A stretch of DNA of 14,915 nucleotides from Arcanobacterium_A sp034173665 (lineage in GTDB: Bacteria > Actinomycetota > Actinomycetes > Actinomycetales > Actinomycetaceae): assembly GCA_034173665.1 (NCBI GenBank), contig JAXFDG010000072.1:1-14915 (forward strand). The letters run 5' to 3'. Positions 7,960 through 14,230 of this stretch are shown here, piece by piece; the first letter of the stretch is position 1, and the number at the start of each line of letters is the position of its first letter. The position numbers were made by a program, and so were the translations under genes. Below the pieces are notes generated by a model that was given only the letters and a program-made list of their open reading frames with translations, did no database searches and was not told where the DNA came from.

Positions 7960-9379
7960 GACCGAGGAAATTCACAAGTTCTGAAGCGAAGCCAAGATAG
8001 TTGCGTGGAGTGAGTTTGAGCAAGCGTTCTTCGAGCTCTGCGGGCACTCCCAGACCTTTAATAAATTCATGCATATCGGTTTCGGTAACTTGGCGTCCTC
8101 GAGTGAGTTCCTTCAATCGCTCATAAGGATTCGCCATTCCAGTAGCCCCAGCAATTGCTGCAGCGCGCATTGCTTGTTGGATTGGTTCTCCGAGTACTTC
8201 CCAAGCATTATCAAGATCAGAGTTTAGGCGATTCGGGTCGACGTCGAGTCCAGCAACGCCTTTAGCAAGGTTGTCTAAAGCCAGCAGGGAATGCCCGAAA
8301 GCTACACCGATATTGCGTTGAGTGGTCGAGTCGGTGAGGTCACGTTGGAGTCTCGAAGTAACCAATGTTGCTCCAAGGGTGTCGAATAATGCGGCAGAAA
8401 TTTCCATATTCGCTTCGGCATTTTCAAAGCGAATTGGATTTACTTTATGTGGCATCGTGGAAGAGCCTGTCGACCCCTGCGCGGCAAGATTTTGGGTGAA
8501 GTAGCCTAGGGAGATATAGGTCCAAAAATCTGTGGCAAGATTATGGGCAATTCGGTTGAAGCGTGCAATATCCGCAAAGAGTTCTGCGTTCCAGTCGTGT
8601 GACTCAATTTGTGTAGTTAGCGGATTCCAAGTGAGTCCTAGTCCGGAAACAAACTCATGAGATAACTCAATCCAGTCAACACCCGGAACTCCAGCTAAAT
8701 GTGCTCCATAAGTGCCGGTTGCGCCGTTAATCTTACCTAAGTATTCAGTTGCAGCGATTCGTTTTAGCTGCCGTTTTAAGCGGTGTGCCAAAACCGCAAT
8801 TTCTTTTCCGATTGTTGACGGCGTTGCGGTTTGTCCGTGTGTGCGGGAGAGCATCGCTTGATCTCGGGTTGCGAAAGCAAGTTCAGATAACTGCGTAACG
8901 AAATTTTCTGCAGCCGGGAACCAGACTCGCGCTACGGCGTCACGAATTGAAATTGCGTAAGAAAGATTATTGATATCTTCTGAAGTGCAGAAAATATGGA
9001 CAATTTCCTGCATCTGCGGCAGATTGGTTTGCCCAAGAATTTCTGGAGCATTTTCGAGACGGCGTTTTAAGAAATACTCAACGGCTTTTACATCGTGCCG
9101 GGTCTCAGCTTCGATTTCCTTCAGTTCAGCAATTTCTGCTGCTCCGAAATTTTCAACAATTTCACGGAGGTACGCTACTTCTGCTGGAGATACTCGAGGA
9201 GCGCCAGGGAGGACTGAATTTTCGGAAAGGAAAATTAACCATTCAATTTCAACTTGAATTCTTGCCCGGTTCAGGGCAGCCTCGGAAAGATAATTCGTTA
9301 GTTCGGCAACTACACTCCGGTAGCGTCCATCAAGTGGGCCAAGAGCAATTTCTGGAGTAATTTCAGCGAAGTTTTGCAT
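7955..9379 (-). CDS. purB: Adenylosuccinate lyase
   Basis: Cytosolic enzyme of 474 residues that splits fumarate from SAICAR and from adenylosuccinate, serving both de novo IMP synthesis and AMP formation. It belongs to the fumarase/aspartase superfamily and resembles the Escherichia coli type (456 residues) in its PLDGRY start (15-20). Visible catalytic elements are SRTHGQTATPS with general-acid His181, and the flexible signature loop GSSTMPHKVNP (305-315) with the catalytic Ser, probably Ser307, followed by FENAEAN. The protein looks complete. The start at ATG 9379 has a weak GATAGAG about 3-9 nt upstream, and a candidate promoter lies just ahead. It stands 127 bp downstream of an unrelated small membrane protein gene, and a stem-loop at its stop separates it from the DedA gene. 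Confidence 0.97.
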   Translation of the reverse strand: MQNFAEITPEIALGPLDGRYRSVVAELTNYLSEAALNRARIQVEIEWLIFLSENSVLPGAPRVSPAEVAYLREIVENFGAAEIAELKEIEAETRHDVKAVEYFLKRRLENAPEILGQTNLPQMQEIVHIFCTSEDINNLSYAISIRDAVARVWFPAAENFVTQLSELAFATRDQAMLSRTHGQTATPSTIGKEIAVLAHRLKRQLKRIAATEYLGKINGATGTYGAHLAGVPGVDWIELSHEFVSGLGLTWNPLTTQIESHDWNAELFADIARFNRIAHNLATDFWTYISLGYFTQNLAAQGSTGSSTMPHKVNPIRFENAEANMEISAALFDTLGATLVTSRLQRDLTDSTTQRNIGVAFGHSLLALDNLAKGVAGLDVDPNRLNSDLDNAWEVLGEPIQQAMRAAAIAGATGMANPYERLKELTRGRQVTETDMHEFIKGLGVPAELEERLLKLTPRNYLGFASELVNFLGQ

Positions 9380-9404
9380 AACTCTATCTTGGCATTTTTA
9401 CTTC

Positions 9405-9433
9405 AGTATCGGCGAAGTGTTTCTCGATTTGAA
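9405..9433 (-). promoter_or_regulatory. Candidate sigma-A type promoter of purB
   Basis: On the minus strand, TTCAAA (9428-9433) and GATACT (9405-9410) are separated by exactly 17 bp, each matching 4 of 6 consensus bases. Transcription would begin about 20 nt before the purB ATG. The match is moderate and unproven. Confidence 0.35.
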
Positions 9434-9506
9434 GAAAAAAGTGGTGAATGCGTCCCGTAATTTGAACTACTAATGGGAGTTGTTGTTTTTGCGGCCTGGG
9501 TTCTTC

Positions 9507-9986
9507 CTAATTTTCTGGCGGGGTGTAAGTAGCTTCGTCAGCGAAGCTTTCTTTTTCAAAGAAGAGCCAGGAATGTTGATAGTGGTAGTAGTAAACCGGA
9601 TCAGGGAAGCCGGATACTGTTTCCACGATTTTCTGCTCGCCGTCGGTAAATCTCTTTCCAGAATCTGTAAGTGAAGTAGAAGTAAAGATTAAAGCTAGAC
9701 CAAAGTAGCCAAGGGCGAGGATTCCGAGAAGAGAAACAATAGCAGTGTTAATTCCGCGAACCCAGCCTGGGAAATTTTTCGGGTAATCGATTACGTATGA
9801 GCAGACTAAACCGTAAACAGCTAGAAGCGTAAGAGCGAGTAATCCATATAAAAGTTGTGCCGGAAGAGTTGTGAAAACTAATCCAAATAGTGCGCCTTGG
9901 TCAAAGACGTAGATTAGCCCTAAGAGGAAAAGAGAAATTCCACAAGAGGCGAAAAACCAGCGAGTGCGAACGGAAAACTTCTGCAT
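9507..9986 (-). CDS. Small three-helix membrane protein of unknown function
   Basis: I do not recognise a family. The 159-residue protein has three clear hydrophobic segments (about 10-28, 43-66 and 79-102). The positive charges before the first helix (VRTRW) and between the second and third (YPKNFPGWVR) predict N-terminus inside and C-terminus outside. The last ~57 residues would then be an extracytoplasmic tail, unusually rich in aromatic residues (FPDPVYYYHYQHSWLFFEKE) and ending in acidic residues. There is no cysteine pair or obvious catalytic motif there. ATG 9986 is preceded only by a weak AAAG. It is divergent from pat across 116 bp and 127 bp upstream of purB, with a separate candidate promoter for purB, so a functional link to purine synthesis is not implied. 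Steady membrane-protein composition and codon use like its neighbours argue that it is real. Confidence 0.75.
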   Translation of the reverse strand: MQKFSVRTRWFFASCGISLFLLGLIYVFDQGALFGLVFTTLPAQLLYGLLALTLLAVYGLVCSYVIDYPKNFPGWVRGINTAIVSLLGILALGYFGLALIFTSTSLTDSGKRFTDGEQKIVETVSGFPDPVYYYHYQHSWLFFEKESFADEATYTPPEN

Positions 9987-10102
9987 AACTTTAGCTTAGC
10001 TTGTTAAATATCAGGCAGGAAAGAGGGGATTATGAACTAAATTTGTGAACACTCTAGCGGGAGTGAGTGAAAACTCGATAGATTAGGGGCAGGAGGGTAG
10101 TG
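9987..10102. promoter_or_regulatory. Divergent intergenic region between the small membrane protein gene and pat
   Basis: This 116-bp region must hold the start signals of both divergent genes. On the minus strand CATAAT (about 10030) is a fair -10 box without a matching -35. On the plus strand TAGATT (about 10079-10084) is a possible -10 for pat, also without a good -35. A short hairpin CACTC-TAGCGG-GAGTG lies at about 10049-10064. Nothing here is strong enough to name a regulator. Confidence 0.35.
10091..10096 (+). promoter_or_regulatory. Ribosome binding site of pat
   Basis: A perfect AGGAGG lies 6 nt before ATG 10103 but only 3 nt before the in-frame GTG at 10100, so it decides for the ATG. 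Confidence 0.8.
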
Positions 10103-11185
10103 ATGAGTTTCTTTCGGGACGAAGTGCAACAGTTGCCGGCATATATCGCTGGAAAAGCCAGTGCTAATCCAGACGTGATCAAGGTTGCTTCGAATGAGAT
10201 GCCTGGACCAAGTTTGCCAAAAGTTGTTGCTGCTCTTACGCAGAACTTGGAAAACCTTGGGCAATATCCTGATTTTTCAGTTAAAGATTTACGTAAGGCA
10301 ATTGCACAGTTCCATGGTGTGTCTGAAACACAAGTATTACCAGCCAACGGTTCGGTTACCTTAATTGAGAAAATACTCTGTGCTATCTGCGGGGCAGATT
10401 CCGAAGTCATTATTCCGTGGCGATCTTTTGAAGCTTATCCGATTGCAGTTCAAATGGCAGGAGCGGCCACGATAAAAGTTCCCCTTAATTCCAAGGGGGC
10501 ACCAGATTTGGGGGCGATGCTTGACGCCGTCACTCTCCAGACAAAAGCTATTTTGATCTGCAGCCCGAATAATCCAACTTCTGCGGCAGTCACCCAAAAA
10601 TCATTTGTTAATTTTTTGCGGCACGTTCCCCAAGATGTGTTAGTGATTGCCGATGAAGCCTATTTTGAATTTGTGCAAATGGAAGACCAGCTTAATGCGA
10701 TTAAACTAGTCTCCGAATTTTCTAATTTAGTTGTGCTACGAACCTTTTCAAAAGCCTATTCCCTTGCGGGGCTTCGTCTTGGTTACGCGGTAGCGCAGGC
10801 AGAAATAATTTCTGGCCTACAAAAAATTTCTACGCCGTTTGGTGTTTCTGCTCTTGCCCAAAGTGCCGGGGTAGCAGCTCTGGACGATATCGCTGAAGTT
10901 GAGCGGCGCGTTGCGGAGATTTGCCGTGAGCGGGAATCTTTAGTGGCCGCATTAAAGTTGCAAGGATGGTGTGGTCCGGTTCCGCAGGGGAATTTCATCT
11001 GGTTCCCGCTTGGGTCACATAGTCAAATATTTTCCAAAATTTGCGAGGAGCATGGAATAACAGTTCGCGCTTATGGTGCCGACGGCGTGCGTGTAACAGT
11101 GGCAACACCTGAAGCTTCACTTCGTTTAATCCGAGCATATTCGCAATTTCGACATGAGTTTCCAGAATTGGTAGGTGGAAAATGA
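10103..11185 (+). CDS. pat: Aromatic amino acid aminotransferase, HisC-related fold type I PLP enzyme
   Basis: Cytosolic PLP enzyme of 360 residues, most likely transaminating phenylpyruvate or 4-hydroxyphenylpyruvate to Phe/Tyr. Visible are SPNNPTS (154-160) with the PLP-contacting Asn157, ADEAY (183-187) with Asp184 and Tyr187, TFSKAYSLAGLRLGY with the Schiff-base Lys217 and Arg225, and GVRVTV with the carboxylate-binding Arg330. The segment PWRSFEAYP (105-113) and the start NEMPGPS rather than NENP match the actinobacterial Pat group better than classical HisC, as I recall the family. The next gene, aroD, overlaps its stop by 4 nt and supports an aromatic pathway role. Histidinol-phosphate aminotransferase activity remains possible, since no other his gene is in view to argue either way. 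The start is fixed by AGGAGG at 10091. Confidence 0.9.
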   Translation: MSFFRDEVQQLPAYIAGKASANPDVIKVASNEMPGPSLPKVVAALTQNLENLGQYPDFSVKDLRKAIAQFHGVSETQVLPANGSVTLIEKILCAICGADSEVIIPWRSFEAYPIAVQMAGAATIKVPLNSKGAPDLGAMLDAVTLQTKAILICSPNNPTSAAVTQKSFVNFLRHVPQDVLVIADEAYFEFVQMEDQLNAIKLVSEFSNLVVLRTFSKAYSLAGLRLGYAVAQAEIISGLQKISTPFGVSALAQSAGVAALDDIAEVERRVAEICRERESLVAALKLQGWCGPVPQGNFIWFPLGSHSQIFSKICEEHGITVRAYGADGVRVTVATPEASLRLIRAYSQFRHEFPELVGGK

Positions 11186-11952
11186 GTATTTTTACAACAA
11201 CTCATGCACCAGCATTGATTGTGCCATTAACTGGAACGACTACTGAACAAATTATCGATGAAGCAATTGCGGCGCAGGCAGCGGGTGCTGATGTTTTAGA
11301 GTGGCGTGTTGATTTTTTGATTGCGGCGCACCAACATCTTTCTTTTGCCACTATTGGGAAAGATGTGATTGCTCCGATTCTCGAACAAACCGAGATTCCG
11401 CTACTGCTCACAATTCGTACTCAGGAGCAGGGTGGGCAGGTAAAACTCAGTCCGGGTCGATACCGGTTATTAATCGCAGAATTGTTAGATACGTTAGTGC
11501 ATCTAAATGCTGATCCACAGCGAATTGGTGTTGACTTGGAATTTAGATTCAGTGAAACTCCAGCGCTCGCAGCTGGAGCGATTTCGTGGGGATGCACAGT
11601 TGTGGTTTCACATCATGATTGGCTTGAAACCCCGGATTCGGAGTTAATGTATTTACAGTTTGAAGAAATGTTACAAATTCCGAATGCGGTAGCAAAGTTA
11701 GCGGTTACGGCACGCTCAGATGAGGACGTGACTCGTTTACTGGCAGTTACTGAAAAAGTGAGCGCAGATTTCCAGCGGGAAATCATTTCTTTAGCGATGG
11801 GGGAAGCGGGGAAGCGTTCGCGTTTTGAAGGTGCGGCACATGGCTCTGTGGCAACTTTTGTGGCTGTGGGTGCAGCTTCTGCTCCGGGTCAACCAACGAT
11901 GGTTGAGATGAAAGAATTTCTTACGGGTGATGAAAGATTTTCTCGCCGGTAG
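11182..11952 (+). CDS. aroD: Type I 3-dehydroquinate dehydratase
   Basis: Cytosolic TIM-barrel enzyme of 256 residues that dehydrates 3-dehydroquinate to 3-dehydroshikimate in the shikimate pathway through a Schiff base. The expected active-site set is visible: Glu40 and Arg42 in VLEWRVDF, the catalytic His145 in VVSHHDW, the Schiff-base Lys172 in VAKLAV, Arg214 in GKRSRFEG, and the C-terminal SAPGQ (233-237). Length and order match the family, so it should be active. ATG 11182 overlaps the pat stop in an ATGA, with GGTGG just upstream, which indicates translational coupling. Many actinobacteria use the unrelated type II enzyme (AroQ), so a type I enzyme is noteworthy. A catabolic quinate role cannot be excluded but is less likely beside pat. 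Confidence 0.96.
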   Translation: MSIFTTTHAPALIVPLTGTTTEQIIDEAIAAQAAGADVLEWRVDFLIAAHQHLSFATIGKDVIAPILEQTEIPLLLTIRTQEQGGQVKLSPGRYRLLIAELLDTLVHLNADPQRIGVDLEFRFSETPALAAGAISWGCTVVVSHHDWLETPDSELMYLQFEEMLQIPNAVAKLAVTARSDEDVTRLLAVTEKVSADFQREIISLAMGEAGKRSRFEGAAHGSVATFVAVGAASAPGQPTMVEMKEFLTGDERFSRR

Positions 11953-11979
11953 CTAATAGGGTTTCATCCTTTAAATCCT

Positions 11980-12008
11980 TTTACTAGATTTATCGTACTA
12001 TTTATAAA
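11980..12008 (+). promoter_or_regulatory. Candidate promoter of the acyltransferase cluster
   Basis: TTTACT (11980-11985) and TATAAA (12003-12008) are separated by exactly 17 bp, matching 4 and 5 of 6 consensus bases. If used, transcription starts near 12015 and the mRNA has an untranslated leader of about 190 nt that contains the repeats described below. AT-richness makes chance matches likely, so confidence is limited. Confidence 0.35.
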
Positions 12009-12057
12009 AGATTTGAAGCGATAAGGGTGTTGATTTTCCTAAAAATAAAGAAATCGG

Positions 12058-12075
12058 AAATTTGTAATCAAATTT
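12058..12075. repeat. Perfect 7-bp inverted repeat in the acyltransferase leader
   Basis: AAATTTG (12058-12064) and CAAATTT (12069-12075) are exact reverse complements around the 4-nt spacer TAAT. It could be an operator half-site pair or an AU-rich hairpin in a long leader. Confidence 0.55.
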
Positions 12076-12138
12076 GTTATCGAATTGCGATGCTTGGTTA
12101 CTGAATTGCAATTATGAGTTACGTAATTGCAACTCAAA
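12076..12138. repeat. Three direct repeats phased at exactly 21 bp
   Basis: Units start at 12076, 12097 and 12118. All three share GTTA-N3-AATTGC-N-A, that is 11 identical positions within the first 15 of each unit; the remainder of each unit is not conserved. A period of 21 bp places equivalent bases on the same face of the helix two turns apart, as expected for cooperative binding of a regulator. A partial copy (GTAATCAAATT) starts at 12064, out of phase. The third unit contains the palindrome TTACGTAA (12119-12126). It lies 68 bp before the acyltransferase start. Confidence 0.75.
12106..12132. repeat. Perfect 9-bp inverted repeat overlapping the direct repeats
   Basis: TTGCAATTA (12106-12114) and TAATTGCAA (12124-12132) are exact reverse complements around a 9-nt spacer. 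It spans direct-repeat units two and three, so the same bases take part in a direct and an inverted symmetry. Confidence 0.6.
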
Positions 12139-12153
12139 AAATTAGCAATTTTT
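12137..12153. repeat. Perfect 7-bp inverted repeat, alternative hairpins
   Basis: AAAAATT (12137-12143) and AATTTTT (12147-12153) pair around AGC. The overlapping AGCAA (12144-12148) and TTGCT (12152-12156) form a competing hairpin. No T-run follows on the plus strand, so a terminator for aroD is not supported. Confidence 0.45.
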
Positions 12154-12193
12154 GCTGAGAGTTTGAAACCATTGGTGAGGATGGTTTTTGGAT

Positions 12194-12202
12194 TAAGGAG
12201 GT
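12194..12202 (+). promoter_or_regulatory. Near-perfect Shine-Dalgarno of the acyltransferase gene
   Basis: TAAGGAGGT is fully complementary to the conserved 3' end of 16S rRNA. It lies only 3 nt before GTG 12206 (4 nt counted from AGGAGG). It supports the GTG start; the spacing is shorter than usual, which may lower initiation. Confidence 0.7.
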
Positions 12203-12205
12203 CTT

Positions 12206-13357
12206 GTGGAGCAGCGAGAAGGGTTCCGTTTAGGCGGACTCGATGGATTACGAGCTTTGGCTTGTATCGCCGTTCTCTTCTACCATACTTGGCCAACGTT
12301 CCTTCCGGGAGGATTTCTTGGAGTAGACGTATTTTTTGTTCTTTCCGGATTTTTAATTACTTCAATTTTGCTTCGTGACTTAGAAACAAAAGAGCGAATT
12401 GATTTGCCACGATTCTGGCTTCGCCGCTGGCGTAGACTTTTCCCGGCAGTTTTTCTTGTAGTTTTCGTGACTGTGCCAATTGCGGCTGTGCTCAATATTG
12501 ATCTCCTAGCCAGAATTAAAGAGCAAGTGCTTTCTGCGCTTACTTTTACTTATAACTGGGCAGCGATATTTAGTGGTTCCTCGTATTTTGATCAAGGAAC
12601 TCCACGATTCTTAACAAATATGTGGACCCTTTCGGTGGAGCAGCAGTTTTATATTCTTTGGCCAGTTTTTGTGTTTGCACTTTGGTTTTTTCCGAAGCGG
12701 ATTCGTGTAATTGTTGCTTTAGTATTAGCGGCAATTTCAGTTATTTTAATGATTTATTTTGTGGCAACGAATGATGATTTTAGCCGTGCTTACATGGGGA
12801 CTGACTCCCATAGCTTTGGTTTAATGATTGGTGCAGCTGTTGCTTTTGCTGATGGTCGAGTTCTTAGCCCTGATAGTAATGCAAGAATCTATATTCCACG
12901 GAAAGTGGTAGCTGTTTCAGCAGTGGCTGGATTGAGCTTGATTAGTTTTTGCTTCTACCATGTGGCAGATCAAAACCAGCTTGCCTACCCTTGGTGGACT
13001 TTAGTGGTTGTTTTTTCCACAGCAATTGTGTGCTTGGCTATGACAGCTCCATATCAAACCGGTAGTTCACCACGAGCGATTAGAATTGTGCTTGATTTGC
13101 TTCCGTTGCGGTGGATAGGTGAGCGTTCATACGGAATTTATCTTTGGCACTGGCCACTCGTTGTGATGTGGTGGGATTTGCAGCCACAAGCTCCACTCTG
13201 GTTAGGGACACTCGTCGTCGGTGGACTTTCAATTACTGCTGCAGCTTTTAGTTATAAATATGTTGAGAATCCGATGCGATTCAATGGGATTTTCGCTACT
13301 TTGAAACGCTGGTTTACAGCGGTAGTAGTGGCTTTTGGAAAGAAGGCAACTGTATGA
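12206..13357 (+). CDS. AT3-family membrane O-acyltransferase (OafA/OatA-type membrane half)
   Basis: Integral membrane protein of 383 residues from the acyltransferase-3 family, which passes acyl (usually acetyl) groups from cytosolic acyl-CoA across the membrane onto cell-surface glycans. Family motifs visible: LDGLRALA (12-19), the catalytic His27 in LFYHTW, GGFLGVDVFFVLSGFLIT (35-52), the basic RFWLRRWRRLFP (69-80), MWTLSVEQQFYILWP (139-153), ERSYGIYLWHWP (306-317) and the terminal VENPMR (353-358), with about ten hydrophobic segments. The protein ends some 25 residues after VENPMR. In OatA and OafA an SGNH domain follows in the same chain; here it is a separate gene whose ATG overlaps this stop by 4 nt. 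The start is GTG with a near-perfect Shine-Dalgarno. The acceptor (peptidoglycan, teichoic acid or other glycan) cannot be read from sequence. Confidence 0.93.
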   Translation: MEQREGFRLGGLDGLRALACIAVLFYHTWPTFLPGGFLGVDVFFVLSGFLITSILLRDLETKERIDLPRFWLRRWRRLFPAVFLVVFVTVPIAAVLNIDLLARIKEQVLSALTFTYNWAAIFSGSSYFDQGTPRFLTNMWTLSVEQQFYILWPVFVFALWFFPKRIRVIVALVLAAISVILMIYFVATNDDFSRAYMGTDSHSFGLMIGAAVAFADGRVLSPDSNARIYIPRKVVAVSAVAGLSLISFCFYHVADQNQLAYPWWTLVVVFSTAIVCLAMTAPYQTGSSPRAIRIVLDLLPLRWIGERSYGIYLWHWPLVVMWWDLQPQAPLWLGTLVVGGLSITAAAFSYKYVENPMRFNGIFATLKRWFTAVVVAFGKKATV

Positions 13358-14223
13358 CACGTCGAGCTCGAGTAGTTACTCTGACCCTTACATTCCTTTC
13401 AATTTTATTATTGGCTGGTTTCGTTTACGCATTAGTTTTTGCTCCGAATGCTTCAGAAGTAGAAAAAGGTTTTAATTCTGCAAAATCTTCATCAGCAAGT
13501 TCCAGCGAGAACGGGTCATCTGGTGAAGCAGATAATTCTGATGCAAAGGAAAATGAAGATACAGCTAAATCACAGCAGACCGCTCCAGATGTTGCAGTAA
13601 CTAAAGCGACGGCAACAGTGGCTGGTGAGAATATTACGGTTCTCGGAGATTCCGTAATTGCCATGGTTGATCCAACATTCCAAGAACGCTGGCCGGGAAT
13701 TGTGGTTGATGGAGAAAAGAACCGGAGCTACTTTGCGGTTTCAGAGATGATTGCAAAGCATCTTACAGCCGGAACGTTACGTCATTACGTCGTCATTGGC
13801 ATTGCTAATAATGCCAAAATTCCAGCGACTGAAATTGATCGTTGGGTGCAAGAGATTGGTTCTGATCGAATTATGGTTTTGGTAACTGGTCATGGCACTC
13901 CAAGAACTCCATGGATTAATGAAGCCAATACCGAAATTTATGCAGCAGCAAAACGTTATCCAAAGCAGGTTGTGGTGGCGGATTGGTTTAAGATTGCGGA
14001 AGCTAATCCGGCAGTTTTATATCGTGACCAGACGCATCCAAATTTAGATGGAAATATTGTTTTTGTTGATGAAGTAGCCCGAGCTCTTGAAGCCGGTTCG
14101 AAGTTACCTTCATCAGTTGAAATGATTTCTGCTGAAGAGGCAAAAGCTCGCCAAGTGGCACAAGAAAATGCCGATGCAGCTACGAATGCGACTACTGATG
14201 AGAATACAGCTGCCGATGAATAG
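13354..14223 (+). CDS. Membrane-anchored extracytoplasmic SGNH-hydrolase-fold protein, OatA C-terminal-like
   Basis: Protein of 289 residues with a basic start (MTRRAR), one hydrophobic anchor (about 7-30), a Ser/Glu/Asp-rich low-complexity linker (about 40-80), an SGNH domain (about 93-247) and an acidic Ala/Asn/Glu tail. Catalytic elements seen: GDS with nucleophile Ser100, GIANN (149-153) supplying the oxyanion Asn, and DQTHPN with Asp225 and His228 in the DxxH arrangement of OatA-type enzymes. GTPRTPWINEAN (181-192) recalls the R..W...N block of the same group. It most likely takes acyl groups from the preceding AT3 protein and places them on a wall glycan outside the membrane; an esterase role is the alternative. 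ATG 13354 overlaps the upstream stop (ATGA) and has AGAAGG 7 nt before it. Domain assignment is firm, acceptor unknown. Confidence 0.88.
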   Translation: MTRRARVVTLTLTFLSILLLAGFVYALVFAPNASEVEKGFNSAKSSSASSSENGSSGEADNSDAKENEDTAKSQQTAPDVAVTKATATVAGENITVLGDSVIAMVDPTFQERWPGIVVDGEKNRSYFAVSEMIAKHLTAGTLRHYVVIGIANNAKIPATEIDRWVQEIGSDRIMVLVTGHGTPRTPWINEANTEIYAAAKRYPKQVVVADWFKIAEANPAVLYRDQTHPNLDGNIVFVDEVARALEAGSKLPSSVEMISAEEAKARQVAQENADAATNATTDENTAADE

Positions 14224-14230
14224 AGAACTA

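Noticed and set aside
9370..9990. Shared AGTTATGCA at the starts of purB and the small membrane protein gene.
   Set aside because: Nine bases around two start codons in AT-rich DNA are too short to distinguish from chance.
10103..11185. Naming the aminotransferase hisC.
   Set aside because: The WRSFEAYP segment, the NEMPGPS start and coupling to aroD fit the Pat group better; no histidine gene is nearby.
12144..12156. AGCAA-TTT-TTGCT hairpin considered as the aroD terminator.
   Set aside because: The stem is only 5 bp, there is no T-run on the plus strand, and it lies about 190 bp past the aroD stop, closer to the next gene.
12039..12296. Minus-strand open frame of 85 codons across the repeat region, showing a 7-residue periodicity (NYVTHNC, NSVTKHR, NSITNLI).
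   Set aside because: The periodicity is just the 21-bp DNA repeat read as 7 codons. The frame overlaps the well-supported acyltransferase start and has no recognisable protein features.
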